DNA from: Gremmenia infestans
Taxonomy: Eukaryota; Ascomycota; Leotiomycetes; Helotiales; Hamatocanthoscyphaceae
Reading direction: 5' to 3'
DNA: 64,000 nucleotides
Assembly: GCA_032629725.1 (NCBI GenBank)
Contig: JAFEVB010000027.1
Span: 124,001 to 188,000, forward strand
Below are positions 1-11,710 of this stretch, in pieces. The stretch's first letter is position 1; the number at the start of each line of letters is the position of its first letter. Below the pieces are notes generated by a model, which saw only the letters and a program-made list of their open reading frames with translations, had not been told where the DNA came from and did no database searches. The position numbers and the translations under genes were made by a program.

Positions 1-3000
1 CAACCCATCAATCAAGATTCAACCACCATGGTTCACCAACAAGACCTCGATGACAGGAAATAAGTGTTTCAAGTTATCCATCAATATACTACGAGGCAAT
101 GGAATACGCGCGGAATGCGTGCGGGCCAGTGTACTTCATATATACTTATCCATTTGCCACATTCGGTTGACGGGCCTGAATCCCGCTCTGAACGCGTCTG
201 CTCGGGATCCAATTTTGTAATTTTTGGAGCATTTTGTATTTCAATGGATAAGCACTGGTATGATCAGGCTCAAGATATCACTTAGGAGTTTGCGGCGGAT
301 ATCCGGGCGCGTTTTTCTTTTAGGCTGTTGCAACTACGCATAGTGTTTTGCAGATTTTGATATCGGGTAAAACAGTGGTATTATGTGTTGGGAACGTCCT
401 TGTATCGGGAATCATCTTCATTGCTTGCTCTAATTCTTCCATGCGGACTGGTATTGGGGGCAGTCGAGGCGTCGAGGTTGTGGAACCTGTATCTCTTCCT
501 AGTTTCGCATCTTTCCGTGGCCATCTGTCGTGGTGGGTGTCAAAATACATACCAGGACTAAGCAGTCTCGATGCCCTCCACTGGGATGGGTCTGTTGAAG
601 CATTTCCAGGCAAGAAAGGCACAGGCTATGGCATCATACGGTATTTTTCTTCTGCTTTTCGCGTTTTCGAGGTCTTTTTCTCTGCATCAAGTTGGCAGGT
701 AGTTGCAATTAGACGATACAACATTTTACTTCAAAGCTAGGGATGAATCACGTCTACAACATTTACGACAGCTTCGGCCATTTCTTACAAGCACGGCTGA
801 CCGCTGTATTCGGCAACGACGCTGCCCCAACGTCCTCTCCCTCACTATTATTTAGACTATTATGATGCAAGGGATGTGATACGCAACACTGCCCAACATG
901 CAAGCGGGCCATCCCGTGCTGTAGTTTATCAGGCTAAGTCGTTGAAAGACGCTTTGGACAATTCGATTAAGACTAGCCATCCTGGCAACTTAGCTAAAAC
1001 ATGGAGTTAATCTGCACCTCGATCACGTCGAAGCCCCCAAAATTCAAAAGCGTGGCTGACGCTATTTTCTGCATGCAGCTATCAGCCCTGAAATATAAGA
1101 CAAGCAAGCAAGACCTAGCATTGTATGACTGGCTGGTGAATGTGGTAGAAACCAGGTTCCTTTACCCGCATTGCACATCACAGCTCGTCACTCTGCAGAT
1201 ACAACAACTCCATCGTGCCTACTGTATGGGCAAAGCGCGCAGATTAAGACCTTCTGGGTCTTGACCGCTAAGTTGGAACCCGCAAGACAGAGTTTCGCGA
1301 CTCACCGCATCCGAACGATTATTTATCGTGCATCTCCAGCTGGCGCGGTGTCTCGGGTAGGATCTAGAAAAGCGGCCTTCATTATAGTAGCTTGTCAGTG
1401 TGCCAGCGGCTTGGAGTAGGTTGAAAATCGGTGCCGCTTTCTCGGGTCAGGGCAGAACTACCCCCTAAGTTTTTGGAGCTCAAGGATCAAACGTCAGTCA
1501 GCTGCACGTGCACAAGGCAATCACCTACTTAAGCGCCATCTCGTCGCGTCACGCCAATCACTCAATGGCTTAAAAAATGTGCAATAACGCCTCCATAAGC
1601 TCAGGATTCGGGTCGGTCAAGCTTGGTTTTCCGGCAACTATTACAAAGTAGACTGGGCTGGGTTTTATCACGCACTTTAGTGTGAGGGGGTATTTCTAAC
1701 TTGCGCCACGTGGGAGGGCAGGGAACAAATATGTCGAAATTTTCACCTGGTGCGGCTTAGGTACTCTTAATTGGGCAGGGCACTTTTGTCGTCATCATGC
1801 GGATGCCAAACACAGTAAGAATTGCGTCCTTCGTATGCTCTTTACTCGCAACTCCAGAAAGCACCATAGACGCGCTTCGGGATGCTCAAGCTCGCGCTCG
1901 CGGCTGTGCTTGTTCTAGGTTGCTGATCCTACGAGTAGGCATACTCAGACTCAGCGAGTCGGAACGCTTTACGCACTCGATACTGTAGCTATTGAGGCAA
2001 GGATACATGACATGATGACTAGCTCGTGAACAGAAGGAAAGCGGATCAGCGACATGTATTTCGGTACACAAGCCCGTTTTGAAGCGCCTCGTGGGTTTTA
2101 TTGCGAATCTCCTCTCCAAATTACAGCCGAGCCACATGACTGTTTCGATACCTCGAGATGCACGTCCGTTATGGAGTGCTTTATGCGGTAGCCTGCAGCT
2201 GCAGGGGCCAGCATGCAGTTTATCTCATCTTGGGATTAGGCAAAAAGCGGGATGCCAATATACACCATGCAGAAGCGTCCGCCTTGTCCTAGATTTGAAC
2301 TTGACTACTGATATGCTGTGGGCTGCCGCCTCGTTTTATATACGACTAGCTTAGAAGTGCAGGTTTGAATATGCATTTTGTTGGCCTAGACACCAGTTTT
2401 ATGGGCTTCCGATTATTCATGTCTTGTATAAGGCATAGAAAGTGGAGGTATGGGCAATAATTCAAACGTGTGTCAAAAAGATAATAGTTCTTTTAAGGTT
2501 ACCCAATCACGTTCATAGCATTGGGAAAGCATGCTTATTCCTTACGGGGCAAGGCGTCAAATGAACTGAACGAGCTTACCCGTATCGACTTAAGTCTACG
2601 TCCACGTGGTCGAATGCTGGAAAGTCAGGTACTTCAGGAACAATATAACTTAGGTGGCGATCGAAGTACCTGGCTTGCCCAGCACGCATCCGCGTCCACT
2701 TTGTCTAACACCACGTAAGGCAATTTAATCGATTTAGGTTCCCGGCTACTCAACATGAGGCGCCGTTTGAGGGCGGAACGGCTTGGAAGAGCGATCTGGA
2801 AGTTATATGGGGAACACTAAGGAGACGCTAACTTTGGCATTTACCACAGCAGTGGGAAGAGGGTCTGACCTAGTAATGATGCATCGGCTTGAGAGAGACC
2901 CCACGCTCAATCTTGGACTTGACACTTAAGAGGTGGGACTCCGAGCAGTTTAGGCATTTTACTGGTGTGAAACTGCCCATCTCCATGTTCTTGCAGCCCC

Positions 3001-3102
3001 CAGAAAAGTTGAGATGAGAATTTACAATTCGGGGCATTTTTCGACTCTAGTTGAAGTCTGGGACTCGCTAAAGCTCAGCTGCATTCCAGGCCAGGATGCG
3101 TG

Positions 3103-3130
3103 GTACAGTACTGTACAGTACTGTACAGTA
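3103..3130. repeat. Palindromic GTACAGTACT tandem repeat
   Basis: Two perfect copies of the decamer CTGTACAGTA follow a partial copy, so the tract reads nearly the same on both strands. Related GTACTGTAC, TACTCCGTAC and GTACGGAGTA words recur in many intergenic parts of this window (for example near 4975, 9870, 17395, 18365, 19455, 24505, 24900, 25610, 47880, 59880). Confidence 0.8.
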
Positions 3131-5140
3131 GCGCAAAGATTTATCTTATCTTTAGCTTCGTACTGTAGGATTCCCCTCGAACAGGAGAGGATAGAGTTCC
3201 CGCGGATGTCTTTTTCTAAGCCTAGACGAGGCTAATTTATAGCCTTAAGTGATGTGGGAAAAAGGTTAAAGCTTCCTCTGCAGCTTTCATGGCCCAGGGG
3301 CAATTGCCGACGGCCAACCGGCTATCTGTAGCGTCTTGCCCTGATTCTGGGGCCCCTTGTGATTGGAAAAACAAGCCCAATCACGCCCGTTGTAGTGCGA
3401 GGACGGCACATACGCTTGAGGACATAATCACCGAATTGAAACAACGGGAAGAACGATGCAGCACCGACTCGGCGTTCAGCAGTATGAACCGGTGCCTAAA
3501 GTCGTATTAAAAGTTTATGTTCTTCGGCGGGACCTTTGATTTACTTTTTAGGCAGATTTTCTTGGCGACCTTCCCCTTTTCCTTCTTTGCTCATCTTCTT
3601 GGCGCATATAGGGTTGAGCAGATCAATGAAATTCCCCTGCGAAATACTTCATAGTAGCAGCGATATAACAAGCAGAGTTGCTTCATTCATACTAGATCTA
3701 CATTCGGTCATCTACATTAGACTATTATATGACATGGTTTTTAGCATCAGGTATAAATGCTGTCGGGCTGCTATGCATAACATGCAGTATGGAATAATGA
3801 TTTGCGGAAGGAGATTCGGTGCACCTTCTCCCCCACGGCACGGCGCATGACTCTGTCAAAACCGCCATCTAAAATTTAGGTATAGTAGATGGACGCATTC
3901 CTTGCGCAATTGATATTGCGAAGTACTTCGTATTTTTCTATAGGGAAGTTGCTTGTGGATTATTGATCCCACAAGTTCATCTACCGGTGATCTCGGAGCA
4001 GCAAATGGAATCGGCACATGATGGACGTCTAGAAATCCCATTCGAATCCGTGCGGACTCTAAAACCCACAGGACGGAGCTACTGCAGCTCATCTTGCTGC
4101 CGATAGGCACCGATGCCCTGGGCTTTGGGTCTTCTAGCAAATTCGCAATAATTCGGCCTGGTTTTGGAACAAACAAAATCTGGAGCAGATAAGTAGCTTG
4201 ACATGAATGAACATGTGAAGTTGATTAAGGGCACTTTTATCATCATTATCATCTTGCGGCTGTTTTCTCGATTTGAAGCATGGAGCTACGGAATACGCGT
4301 ATTTGCAATCTAGGGATCAACATGGGGTTCCTCGTGGGAGACTGGGATCCAGGACTCAAACCGCATGACGAATTCATGATTGTGGCTTAGGATTGTGGCA
4401 GTTATTGGAAGGGAAACTTTGCAGGGCTGGAAATTGATGCAGAAAGACATGCAAAAGCAAACAACGTCCAGCCAACACGTCTCTTCAATTGCCAAATATG
4501 GTTTCAATTGACGGCAAAATCCTGCGAGAAAGCCCTCGGAGTGAAGTGAAGTGGCTCAGAGAGAGAGAATGACCCATGGATTGTGCGCCGATAGTAAATT
4601 CGTACTGTAGCAACGCCTCACGGTGACTTTTTGAATGGTGGCTGCCAATGCGAATGCGACCTTCCTACCTTCTCCACATCGAAACTCTGCAGTCACTTGA
4701 GTTGCAAAGTTACCAACGACAAGACACGCTTCCTGCAGGCAGCGGATATACTACTGCAGTCCGATAGCGTTCCAGTCAATCAGACCAAGCGCGCAATATA
4801 TTTACCTGCAGTGCTGCAAGGCATCATGGCAAGACACAGAGCAAGTTCGGGAACGGGTTACTAATTTAGTCAAGTGAGTACGGAGCACGACTTGGGGCAA
4901 CATGGCAGGAGTCTTGTCTTTTAGTCGCTCTCCCCTTTATTTACGGTGCCGAAAAAAAATACAAATACTTCGAAGTAGTACTGTACAAAAGGAGAGGATG
5001 AAGGCGAGCAAGCGCCCGAAAAAGTTTGGGGGCAATTTTATAGCGCTTGCTGCGCCTTTTGTTACTCCTTTTCCGTTCAAGTTGGCTGTGTCGTGCTGAT
5101 TTTATACCGAGTAAAATCCTAGCTTAGGGTCGTCCCCCTT

Positions 5141-5177
5141 GCCCCATCCCCATCCCCATTCCCATCCCCCATCCCCA
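5141..5177. repeat. CCCCAT-type microsatellite
   Basis: An imperfect run of CCCCATC/CCCATT hexamer-like units in gene-free DNA. No function is evident. Confidence 0.7.
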
Positions 5178-6218
5178 AGATTCCCGAGTTAGCTATATTT
5201 TTTGACCTCTAATAACGCATATAAACCCTAACAACCTAATAATGCCAAGTGGCTAGTAACCTTTCAGGAGTCAGCGCCCCCATCCTCGTCTCATCTTCTT
5301 TTCTCTCAGCGGTGTTCACTGTTCACCGCTTGCCGTTCTTCGTGTGCCCTAGTGCCAGTCCCATCCCATCTGTTATCCCATGTGCCGACTGCCCATAATA
5401 CTATAACGTGATACACAGGGGTACGCCTCCCGTCTTCCGCGCGAGCGATGGCCTGTCTGCTGGGTCCGACGGATTCCCAGGTGTTTCTTTGCCCTAAGCC
5501 ATCTTGAGCACAAGCCATGTTCAGCATCATCTTAGCATGCAAAGACCCCCCCGGTACCTTGACTACTGCAACCAGGTCTACTGTACAGACCCCAGCTTGT
5601 TCTTTAGAAGACCCGCCCCTGCCAGAAACCCTGACAGCTTGACTTCCTTTCTGGCTGGTACGGTCAGGGTCATTGTGGTCTGTGGGCAGAGGTGTGGTGG
5701 GACTGGCAACGATTAAAACCCAAAAGCTTGGGGGGCCCCAATGCAATAAGAATGCAGGCTTGAGGTAAAGCTGCGTAAAGCTAAAAGCGTCATCCAACAA
5801 CAAACAACCACACGTCGAGACATTTGTGTGCGAATTCTTCAGCAGCCTGTAGAATCTTTCTAGTTCGGGGCTTTTTCTTACCCAAACAAATCGCAAGCCC
5901 TCGTTGTCCTTCAAGCTCTTGAGTGGCCCGCCTACCATACACCTCCCCCACCTGTATGTCTCCCAAGCTTCCATTCACATTCTTCAAACAGCCGGCTTAA
6001 TGGGGCTATATTCTTCGCATGCGCAGGAACTAATGTTCAGTGACTCGTCGTACAGTAATCACCTGGCCTTTGTCGACATCATCATCTTTCGACGCAACCT
6101 GCGCCGCTCGCTATCCTCATCGTTCATCGTCCACCATCAAGCATCCCTGTTGAAGACAACTCACCTCACATCAGGCACAAATCTACAGCCTCAGAGGTCC
6201 TGGTGCGGCGCACAAGCA

Positions 6219-6233
6219 ATGAACCGCGCTTAA
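6219..6233 (+). promoter_or_regulatory. Possible 4-codon uORF upstream of the bZIP gene
   Basis: ATG AAC CGC GCT TAA lies 370 bases before the chosen bZIP start codon. A second out-of-frame ATG at 6543 opens a frame that overlaps the main start and closes at 6782. If the transcript begins before 6219, scanning ribosomes would meet both first. Upstream frames of this kind control some fungal bZIP genes (GCN4/cpc-1), but the transcript start is unknown here. Confidence 0.3.
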
Positions 6234-6588
6234 CGACAAAACCCGAATTCCTCGAACCACCTTTCTCAAGATAGCACCAGCGCTGACTATTCACCGCTCA
6301 GTGAGAAAGCTTTACTGGCAATCTTAAGAAATCTAATTCGCTGTGGCTGTACAAGGCCTTCTAAGGTGCCCGTTGCGCGAAAGTCCCGCTTTCACTGGTT
6401 ATCGAGAAGAACAGGGAACTTATCCAAGATTAACTAGATTCCCGGAAACCCAATCTCCAGAAGTCCTCGAAAAACATCTTGCTGATTTTGTATATAAGCT
6501 CCATAGCTACCAACAGAGTTGGGAAGGAAGTGGAAAACGTCAATGTCCCGGTCCTCGGGACCAACCAGGGTTAGGGGATCAGGACTCG

Positions 6589-8328
6589 ATGTCGCAGCGG
6601 CCTCCTGCGTCTCGTCCTGCATCTCGCTCACCTACGGATGGTCAGAGAATAACACTACCATCGGTTCAGGTTCGAGATGGTCCTCAACAGGGGGGGCGAC
6701 AGCCAGAAAGATATCATGTCGACTCACCAGGGGCTCGAGCATTCCAGCCGCACTTGCAACCATCACATCAACATGCTCGTAGCGCACCAAACGTAGAAGA
6801 CTGGAGGTCTTCGGGGCCTTCAAGAGATCTAGGGGTTCATTCGATTCTAAACCCCACAGAGCCCGAAAACAGTGAATCAGATCGTCGAGTTAGTGGTACA
6901 AATCTAGATTCGCCCTTCCCAACAAGCACACTTCATCCACAATTCGGTGCAAGTCCTTCGACTAATACACCGCATACATTCCCTGGCCAGCAAACTCCAA
7001 CGGACACTACCCAGGCAGTAGAAGGCTATGGATTGCGCAGAATCTTGACTCCAAGATCTCCAGCTCGGGCAACAGGTTCTGCACGAGGGCATGGGCAAAC
7101 TTATGATGCCCAGTTATCACCTTTCCTGCCCTCGAGGGGACGGGCGTACAATATTGAGGCGAGGTCAGCGTCAGATGGACAGCCGCCAGCACCAACACCC
7201 CCAGTGCAAACACAGCAACAGCAACATTATGGATTTCCGCCCACGGCTTCGACACCTGGGGCAGACCGACGCACTAGTATGCCTTCGATGCAAGCACCGC
7301 TTTCGCAAAGCGCGAGTCCCAGCATGTCAGCATCATCACTAAATCCCTCGAATCAAACGTCTCCAGCGTCTTTCATGTACCACAAAGGTGGACAAGCTCC
7401 GCCAACGACATCTTCGTATTTCCCAGGATCAACATTTGGCTCTTCAATGCAGCAACCCGCAGGAGGAGGCGGAATGCAAGGGCTGCAATACCAAAGGTCG
7501 TCTGGTACTACAGAAGGTCCGTACACTGCTCCCGCTCCTACATCTTCACAACAAGAGGAAGGCAGCTCTCTCCATTCCAGCAGTGCAGGCAGCTCAAGGC
7601 AGGCGTCTGCCAGCGATCCCATCCAAGTCCTGACGATTACTACGTCGTCAGGGCAGTATCAGGTCCCAGTGGATGTACGCCAAGCGTCGCGGTTAGCTGA
7701 CGAGAAGCGTGCGCGCAACGCAGGAGCATCGGCGCGATTTCGACAACGTAGGAAAGAAAAGGAGAAAGAGGCCTCCACGAGCATCGAGAAACTACAGCAG
7801 CAAAATAGAGACTTGGAACGCAGGGTGAGGGAGTCCGATCAGGAACGAGACTTCTATCGAGGGGAGAGGGACAGATTTAGGGAAGTGGTGTTCAGAAATC
7901 CGGATACGAGACATCTTGCCATGCAGGCCCCACCGAGTCCACTATCTATCCGCTCAGCATCGTCTTTTCAAGGGCAGGGCCAACAACTAGGAGGGCCCCC
8001 ACCACAAACTACCTACCAGCCTCCAGGGCCTGAGAGAGCACCTAGACGAAGAAGAATCGATACTCAGGGCGAGTACAGTCCTTTGCCCTACTCTCTACCT
8101 CCGACTTCACTTCCCCCTGTTGCGGGTCCGGGGTTCCCTCCTGGCCCCTCACAGGGTCCCCAGAGCCTCCCACCTATGCGGAGGGACGGCCCAACTATGT
8201 TGCCGACATCAGCGCCGAACCAACCTCCTGCAACAACAGGAGGCCCCCAGCCGCCATTTGACCCGTATGCGCGAGGCCCGTACGAGAGAGGCTGGCCTGG
8301 ACCACCTAGTGACCATTCGCGACGCTAA
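6589..8328 (+). CDS. bZIP transcription factor
   Basis: A nuclear DNA-binding regulator of 579 residues from the first in-frame ATG at 6589. The frame stays open about 80 codons further upstream, but without an ATG, so an upstream exon cannot be excluded. The bZIP domain lies at about residues 370-435: a basic region carrying the N-x7-R signature (RNAGASARFRQRR), then a leucine-zipper-like coiled coil starting around IEKLQQQNRDLERRV. The N-terminal part is low-complexity, rich in Ser, Pro and Gln, with a short GVHSILNP-type motif near residue 84. The C-terminal part is a Pro/Gly-rich tail, probably disordered. The basic region resembles the Gcn4/Met4/Cys3-type fungal bZIPs, but I cannot assign the target pathway. 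It has no operon-like partner; its neighbour on the right is an aldehyde dehydrogenase on the same strand. Confidence 0.85.
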   Translation: MSQRPPASRPASRSPTDGQRITLPSVQVRDGPQQGGRQPERYHVDSPGARAFQPHLQPSHQHARSAPNVEDWRSSGPSRDLGVHSILNPTEPENSESDRRVSGTNLDSPFPTSTLHPQFGASPSTNTPHTFPGQQTPTDTTQAVEGYGLRRILTPRSPARATGSARGHGQTYDAQLSPFLPSRGRAYNIEARSASDGQPPAPTPPVQTQQQQHYGFPPTASTPGADRRTSMPSMQAPLSQSASPSMSASSLNPSNQTSPASFMYHKGGQAPPTTSSYFPGSTFGSSMQQPAGGGGMQGLQYQRSSGTTEGPYTAPAPTSSQQEEGSSLHSSSAGSSRQASASDPIQVLTITTSSGQYQVPVDVRQASRLADEKRARNAGASARFRQRRKEKEKEASTSIEKLQQQNRDLERRVRESDQERDFYRGERDRFREVVFRNPDTRHLAMQAPPSPLSIRSASSFQGQGQQLGGPPPQTTYQPPGPERAPRRRRIDTQGEYSPLPYSLPPTSLPPVAGPGFPPGPSQGPQSLPPMRRDGPTMLPTSAPNQPPATTGGPQPPFDPYARGPYERGWPGPPSDHSRR

Positions 8329-9907
8329 CCGCCTCCTTTCCCAACCTCGCTTACGATGGCAACACAGCACATCGCACATTTCCTATACATACATGTACCT
8401 ATATAATCACCACCTCAGCATCATCCCAACGAAAACACAAATCTATCTTGTGTATTCATAATATCCGCAGATCACCATCGGGGTTCTAGCAAGCGAAATG
8501 AACGCAAAATCATCAAGAGTTAGCATAATATCGGGCGACCGACGAAGGAGCTACAACACCTTTCCATATTTTGTTTGGTCGGCAAAACTGCGAGTATACC
8601 CTTGGCGCGATGCACTATCTATTTTTCTTATTCATATATATCCATAATCCTCAACAACCACTTTGCTTTTTTGGAGCGATTCAGCATGGAGTTCAGTCTG
8701 TTTCTTGGGCGGAGCTGGGGATTAGCATTTGACATTTCAAGGACCCTGAAGAAGGGGGTCGTAGGAGTTTTGGGTTTGCGGAGGTGTTAGTTTCTTTTTG
8801 GAGTGGCGTGGCATGGATTTGAAAGGGCTATCGAAAGGAGCTATCTGGGCTGTATAAAGAAGATTGTTGGAGAGACAGAATGCATCATTGGGTGGAAGGG
8901 AAGCATGGCATGGGGTATATATCAGACTGTATTGTACAAGACACCATGTATATCTTGATTAGTTTTTGGCGAGGAGTCTGGGTTAGGCATTTGTGCATTT
9001 TTAGCAAGGCACAGAGAGTGATACAAATAGCCAAAATAATATTTGATTGTCATGCATGAATCTTATGCAGGTGAGAATGAGGGGTAGCTTTAAGTGGTAT
9101 GGGTCTAAGTAACATCACCGATAGGATTCGTCATAAGACCTGCAAGAACAGTTTATGTTCCGAAATGTCCGACACGAAAAACATTAACTCCTATAATGTT
9201 CTACGGCCTTCACTATAAAGGCCTATGCTTCTTATGCTACATAGAAAAAGCGGCACTCGTTATTATTAACTCTTAATGTCCCATGCCGCCTAGCATATTA
9301 AAAGTGAGCGCCGCCTTTTCTATCCACTACGGGTTTTTTCCAACTAGCAGCGATATTCTATGGAGAAGGCCATAAAACACTATAGGAGATAAGAACTACA
9401 AGGGTGGGCTGAAGTATTCAAACTCGAAGCTATGATAAGGATACAGTGCTGGGAATATACCGGGATAGACTAGAGTGCAACTTATTACATTACTATTAGG
9501 CTTGAGAAGTAAGGGAAAGTACAAGTGAGGCTACGGAGGGATGGATGTGTCTTTATCTTGTGAATGATAAGCAAAGACAAACTGAGGACAACTCGCCATG
9601 TAAACGCCGAAAACATATAGTTAAACAGAGCAAACAAAGCTTTAGGAATGAGTTCAAAAGGTGAAGGTGGGGTGGACATGCCATGAAGTTATCGCGGGGT
9701 TGTTATATGCTTGTAGCCTAATGAGGAAGCCATACCCCGAGCAGCTTATCTAAGTCGGGGTGTTATTCAGACCACACCACAATGCAAGGGCAGACCCCGC
9801 TTCTGCTTCTGGTTCTGTTCACTCGGCGACGCTGTATCTAATTATTAATACCTACGTATAAAAGTACTAGTACAGTACATCAAGCTCTATAATATAATCA
9901 ATGCCAG
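8329..9907. other. Intergenic, bZIP gene to aldehyde dehydrogenase
   Basis: Holds the 3' region of the bZIP gene and the promoter of the aldehyde dehydrogenase. No conserved coding frame is seen. A GTACAGTAC-type word lies near 9870, shortly before the dehydrogenase start. Confidence 0.6.
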
Positions 9908-11710
9908 ATGCCACCATTCCTTTGTTCTCAACCTTTACACATTCGAATCATAGGATTTCAACGCGTGCAACCGTTCTTATTTAAACAACATTCACCCCCA
10001 CCTCGACTCAGCTTGATAACCCGTACTCCTCCCCGTCCAACCTCAACTCCTAGACTCGGAATACCTTCCTTCAGATCCTTCAGCACTACCTCTACCAAGA
10101 TGTCAGACCTCTTAATCGAACTCACAGCCCCCAATGGCAAGAAATTCAGTCAGCCAACGGGGCTCTTCATCAACAACGAATGGGTCAAGGGCAGCAGCGG
10201 CGAGAAGATAACCTCAATCAACCCCACGTAAGCCAGGAATACGAGTACCCCTCGGCATAAATCAATGCTGACTTGACCCAGTGATGAATCCGACATCGTG
10301 TCCGTCTACGCCGCAACAGTTGGAGATATCGATACCGCCGTCGCAGCAGCCCGCAAAGCCCTCAAAGACCCCTCATGGCGCGACATTACCCCCACCGAAC
10401 GCGGCAACCTGATGATCAGGCTCTCGGACCTGATAAAAGAGAACGCGGATACCCTGGCTACGATCGAGACGTGGGACAACGGAAAGATCTTTAATGATTC
10501 TCTGGGCGATGTAGCGGAAACAGAGGGCACGATCAGATACTATGGTGGATATGCGGACAAGATCCATGGCCAGACTATTGATGTTGGTCCTTCGAAGCTG
10601 GCATATACTATTAGGGAGCCGGTGGGTGTCTGCGGACAGATCATTCCTTGGAACTTCCCGCTTGCCATGGCGGCTTGGAAGATGGGTCCTGCGCTGGCGT
10701 GCGGAAATACAATTGTCATCAAGGCTGCTGAGCAGACTCCGTTGAGTATCCTATACCTGGCAAATCTGATCAAGGAGGCTGGTTTCCCGCCTGGAGTAGT
10801 CAACATCGTGAATGGACACGGAAGGGAGGCTGGTGCAGCTATTGCAACACATTTGGACATTGACAAGGTTGCCTTTACAGGAAGCACTGGGACTGGAAAG
10901 GAAATCATGAAGATGGCCGCTATAAACATGAAGAACATTACTCTTGAGACCGGCGGCAAATCACCCCTCATCGTCTTTGACGATGCAGAGCTCGACCAAG
11001 CCGTTAAATGGGCTCACATCGGTAACTCTCCCTTGTCTTTTTGTTTTAGATAAAACTAATATATCGCAGGTATTATGTTCAACCAGGGCCAAGTTTGCAC
11101 CGCAACCTCCAGAATTTTAGTCCAAGAATCCATTTACGACTCCTTCGTCTCCGCCTTCAAAGAGCACGTCCAAGAAGTCTCTGTCGTCGGCGACCCCTTT
11201 GCAGCCACCACCTTCCAAGGGCCCCAAGTAACACGAGCGCAATACGAGCGCGTCCTCAGCTTCGTACAAGCCGGAAAAGACGAAGGCGCGACCTTGGTCT
11301 CGGGAGGCGAGGCATTCACCAAGGGCTCTGCAAACGGAAAGGGCTTCTTCATCACCCCCACGATATTCACCGGTGTCAAGCCGAGCATGAAAATCTACCG
11401 CGAAGAGGTCTTCGGTCCGTTCGTCGTCATCGCTAGTTTCAAGACGGAAGAAGAGGCGCTGGAAATGGCAAATGATAGTACATACGGACTTGGCAGTGCA
11501 GTGTTCACGCAGAACATCACGAGGGCGCATCGCGTCGCGAAGAACATCGAGGCGGGCATGGTGTGGATCAACAGCAGTAATGACTCAGATTACCGGATTC
11601 CGTTTGGCGGTGTCAAGCAGAGTGGTATTGGACGGGAGCTTGGGGAGGCTGGGCTGGCGGGGTACACGCAAGTCAAGGCTGTGCATGTTAATATGGGCAA
11701 TAGGCTTTAG
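9908..11710 (+). CDS. NAD(P)-dependent aldehyde dehydrogenase, probably mitochondrial
   Basis: Oxidises an aldehyde to the carboxylic acid using NAD(P)+. Three exons, 9908-10227, 10282-11021 and 11070-11710, give 566 residues; both introns (54 and 48 nt) have GT..AG ends and keep frame. The ALDH core is complete: PWNF near residue 229, cofactor-binding Lys254, the FTGSTGTGK glycine motif near 305, general base Glu329 in LETGGK, and nucleophile Cys363 in NQGQVC. The usual family core is about 500 residues; the surplus is an N-terminal leader of about 64 residues, rich in Arg, Ser and Pro and ending in a FRSFSTTS stretch, typical of a mitochondrial presequence. A second in-frame ATG at 10100 (MSDLL) would give a leaderless cytosolic form. 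The substrate cannot be read from sequence; fungal relatives include ethanol-pathway aldA/ALD enzymes. Confidence 0.93.

Larger units (their letters stand above)
1..6588. other. Gene-poor left region
   Basis: No protein family is recognisable here on either strand. Open frames are short (mostly under 110 codons), lack conserved motifs and cannot be joined into a convincing multi-exon gene by eye. The longest is a 222-codon minus frame at 5306-5974 that looks like chance. The stretch holds a GTAC-rich palindromic repeat near 3103-3130, a CCCCAT-type repeat near 5141-5177, and, towards its right end, the probable leader of the bZIP gene. Confidence 0.6.

Noticed and set aside
5306..5974. 222-codon minus-strand open frame
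   Set aside because: No motif or family resemblance, odd Trp/Gly/Arg mix, lies in the likely upstream region of the bZIP gene, and the other frames are also partly open.
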